DNA from: Hepsetus odoe | Taxonomy: Eukaryota > Chordata > Actinopteri > Characiformes > Hepsetidae | NCBI GenBank assembly: GCA_017165825.1 | Contig: CM029378.1 | Location: 17,809,133 to 17,873,132, forward strand | Length of the DNA stretch: 64,000 nucleotides | Direction: 5' to 3' | Position numbering within the stretch: the stretch's first letter is position 1 | Content: more model-generated notes on this DNA | Told to the model about the DNA's origin: nothing | Seen by the model: only the letters and a program-made list of their open reading frames with translations | The model's database searches: none | The DNA's letters: not shown here

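Overview
The window is vertebrate, almost certainly teleost, nuclear DNA. It holds most of one very large plus-strand gene, trrap (transformation/transcription domain-associated protein, the Tra1-family pseudokinase scaffold of the SAGA/STAGA and TIP60/NuA4 histone acetyltransferase complexes). Evidence for a teleost: introns of about 0.1-4 kb with GT..AG borders, many tRNA-derived SINE copies, a decayed Tc1 element of a type common in fish, a hAT deletion derivative, LINE 3' ends and abundant microsatellites. The species cannot be named from the sequence.

Layout. 1-2750 is upstream DNA with a SINE fragment, two long AT-rich microsatellites and a strong CTCF-like motif at 2280-2297. About 2770-3560 is GC-richer DNA that probably contains the promoter and a noncoding first exon. 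The second exon starts at 3587 and carries the start codon at 3669. From there I could place 58 consecutive coding exons whose phases all join in frame: 9131 coding bases, encoding residues 1 to about 3043. The last exon runs off the window at 64000, so the rest of the FAT region, the PI3K-like pseudokinase domain and the FATC tail lie outside. One extra 21-base in-frame cassette (31558-31578) is a candidate alternative microexon between coding exons 30 and 31.

The protein in order: N-terminal HEAT/TPR solenoid (exons 1-13), a proline-rich low-complexity loop (exon 14, about residues 485-516), a long helical solenoid (exons 15-39), a serine/glycine-rich linker with a bipartite nuclear localisation signal (exon 40, about residues 2017-2032), more solenoid (41-48), a charged linker with a SUMO-type IKQE motif (49-50), and the start of the FAT region (about exon 52 onward).

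The introns hold the rest. One tRNA-derived SINE family appears at least ten times, and several copies keep a CTCF-like core. A second SINE family appears twice, and there is one V-SINE-like head. A Tc1-like pseudogene (27581-28907), a 518-bp hAT derivative with target-site duplication (55705-56222) and two LINE fragments are present. A 1.43-kb pyrimidine-only style tract (31641-33070) begins 62 bp after the candidate microexon. Several long introns contain blocks that look like conserved developmental enhancers (balanced composition, TAATTA, octamer and similar motifs); this is a judgement by eye and not tested. I see no second protein-coding gene, no intact tRNA or rRNA gene and no prokaryotic-type system.
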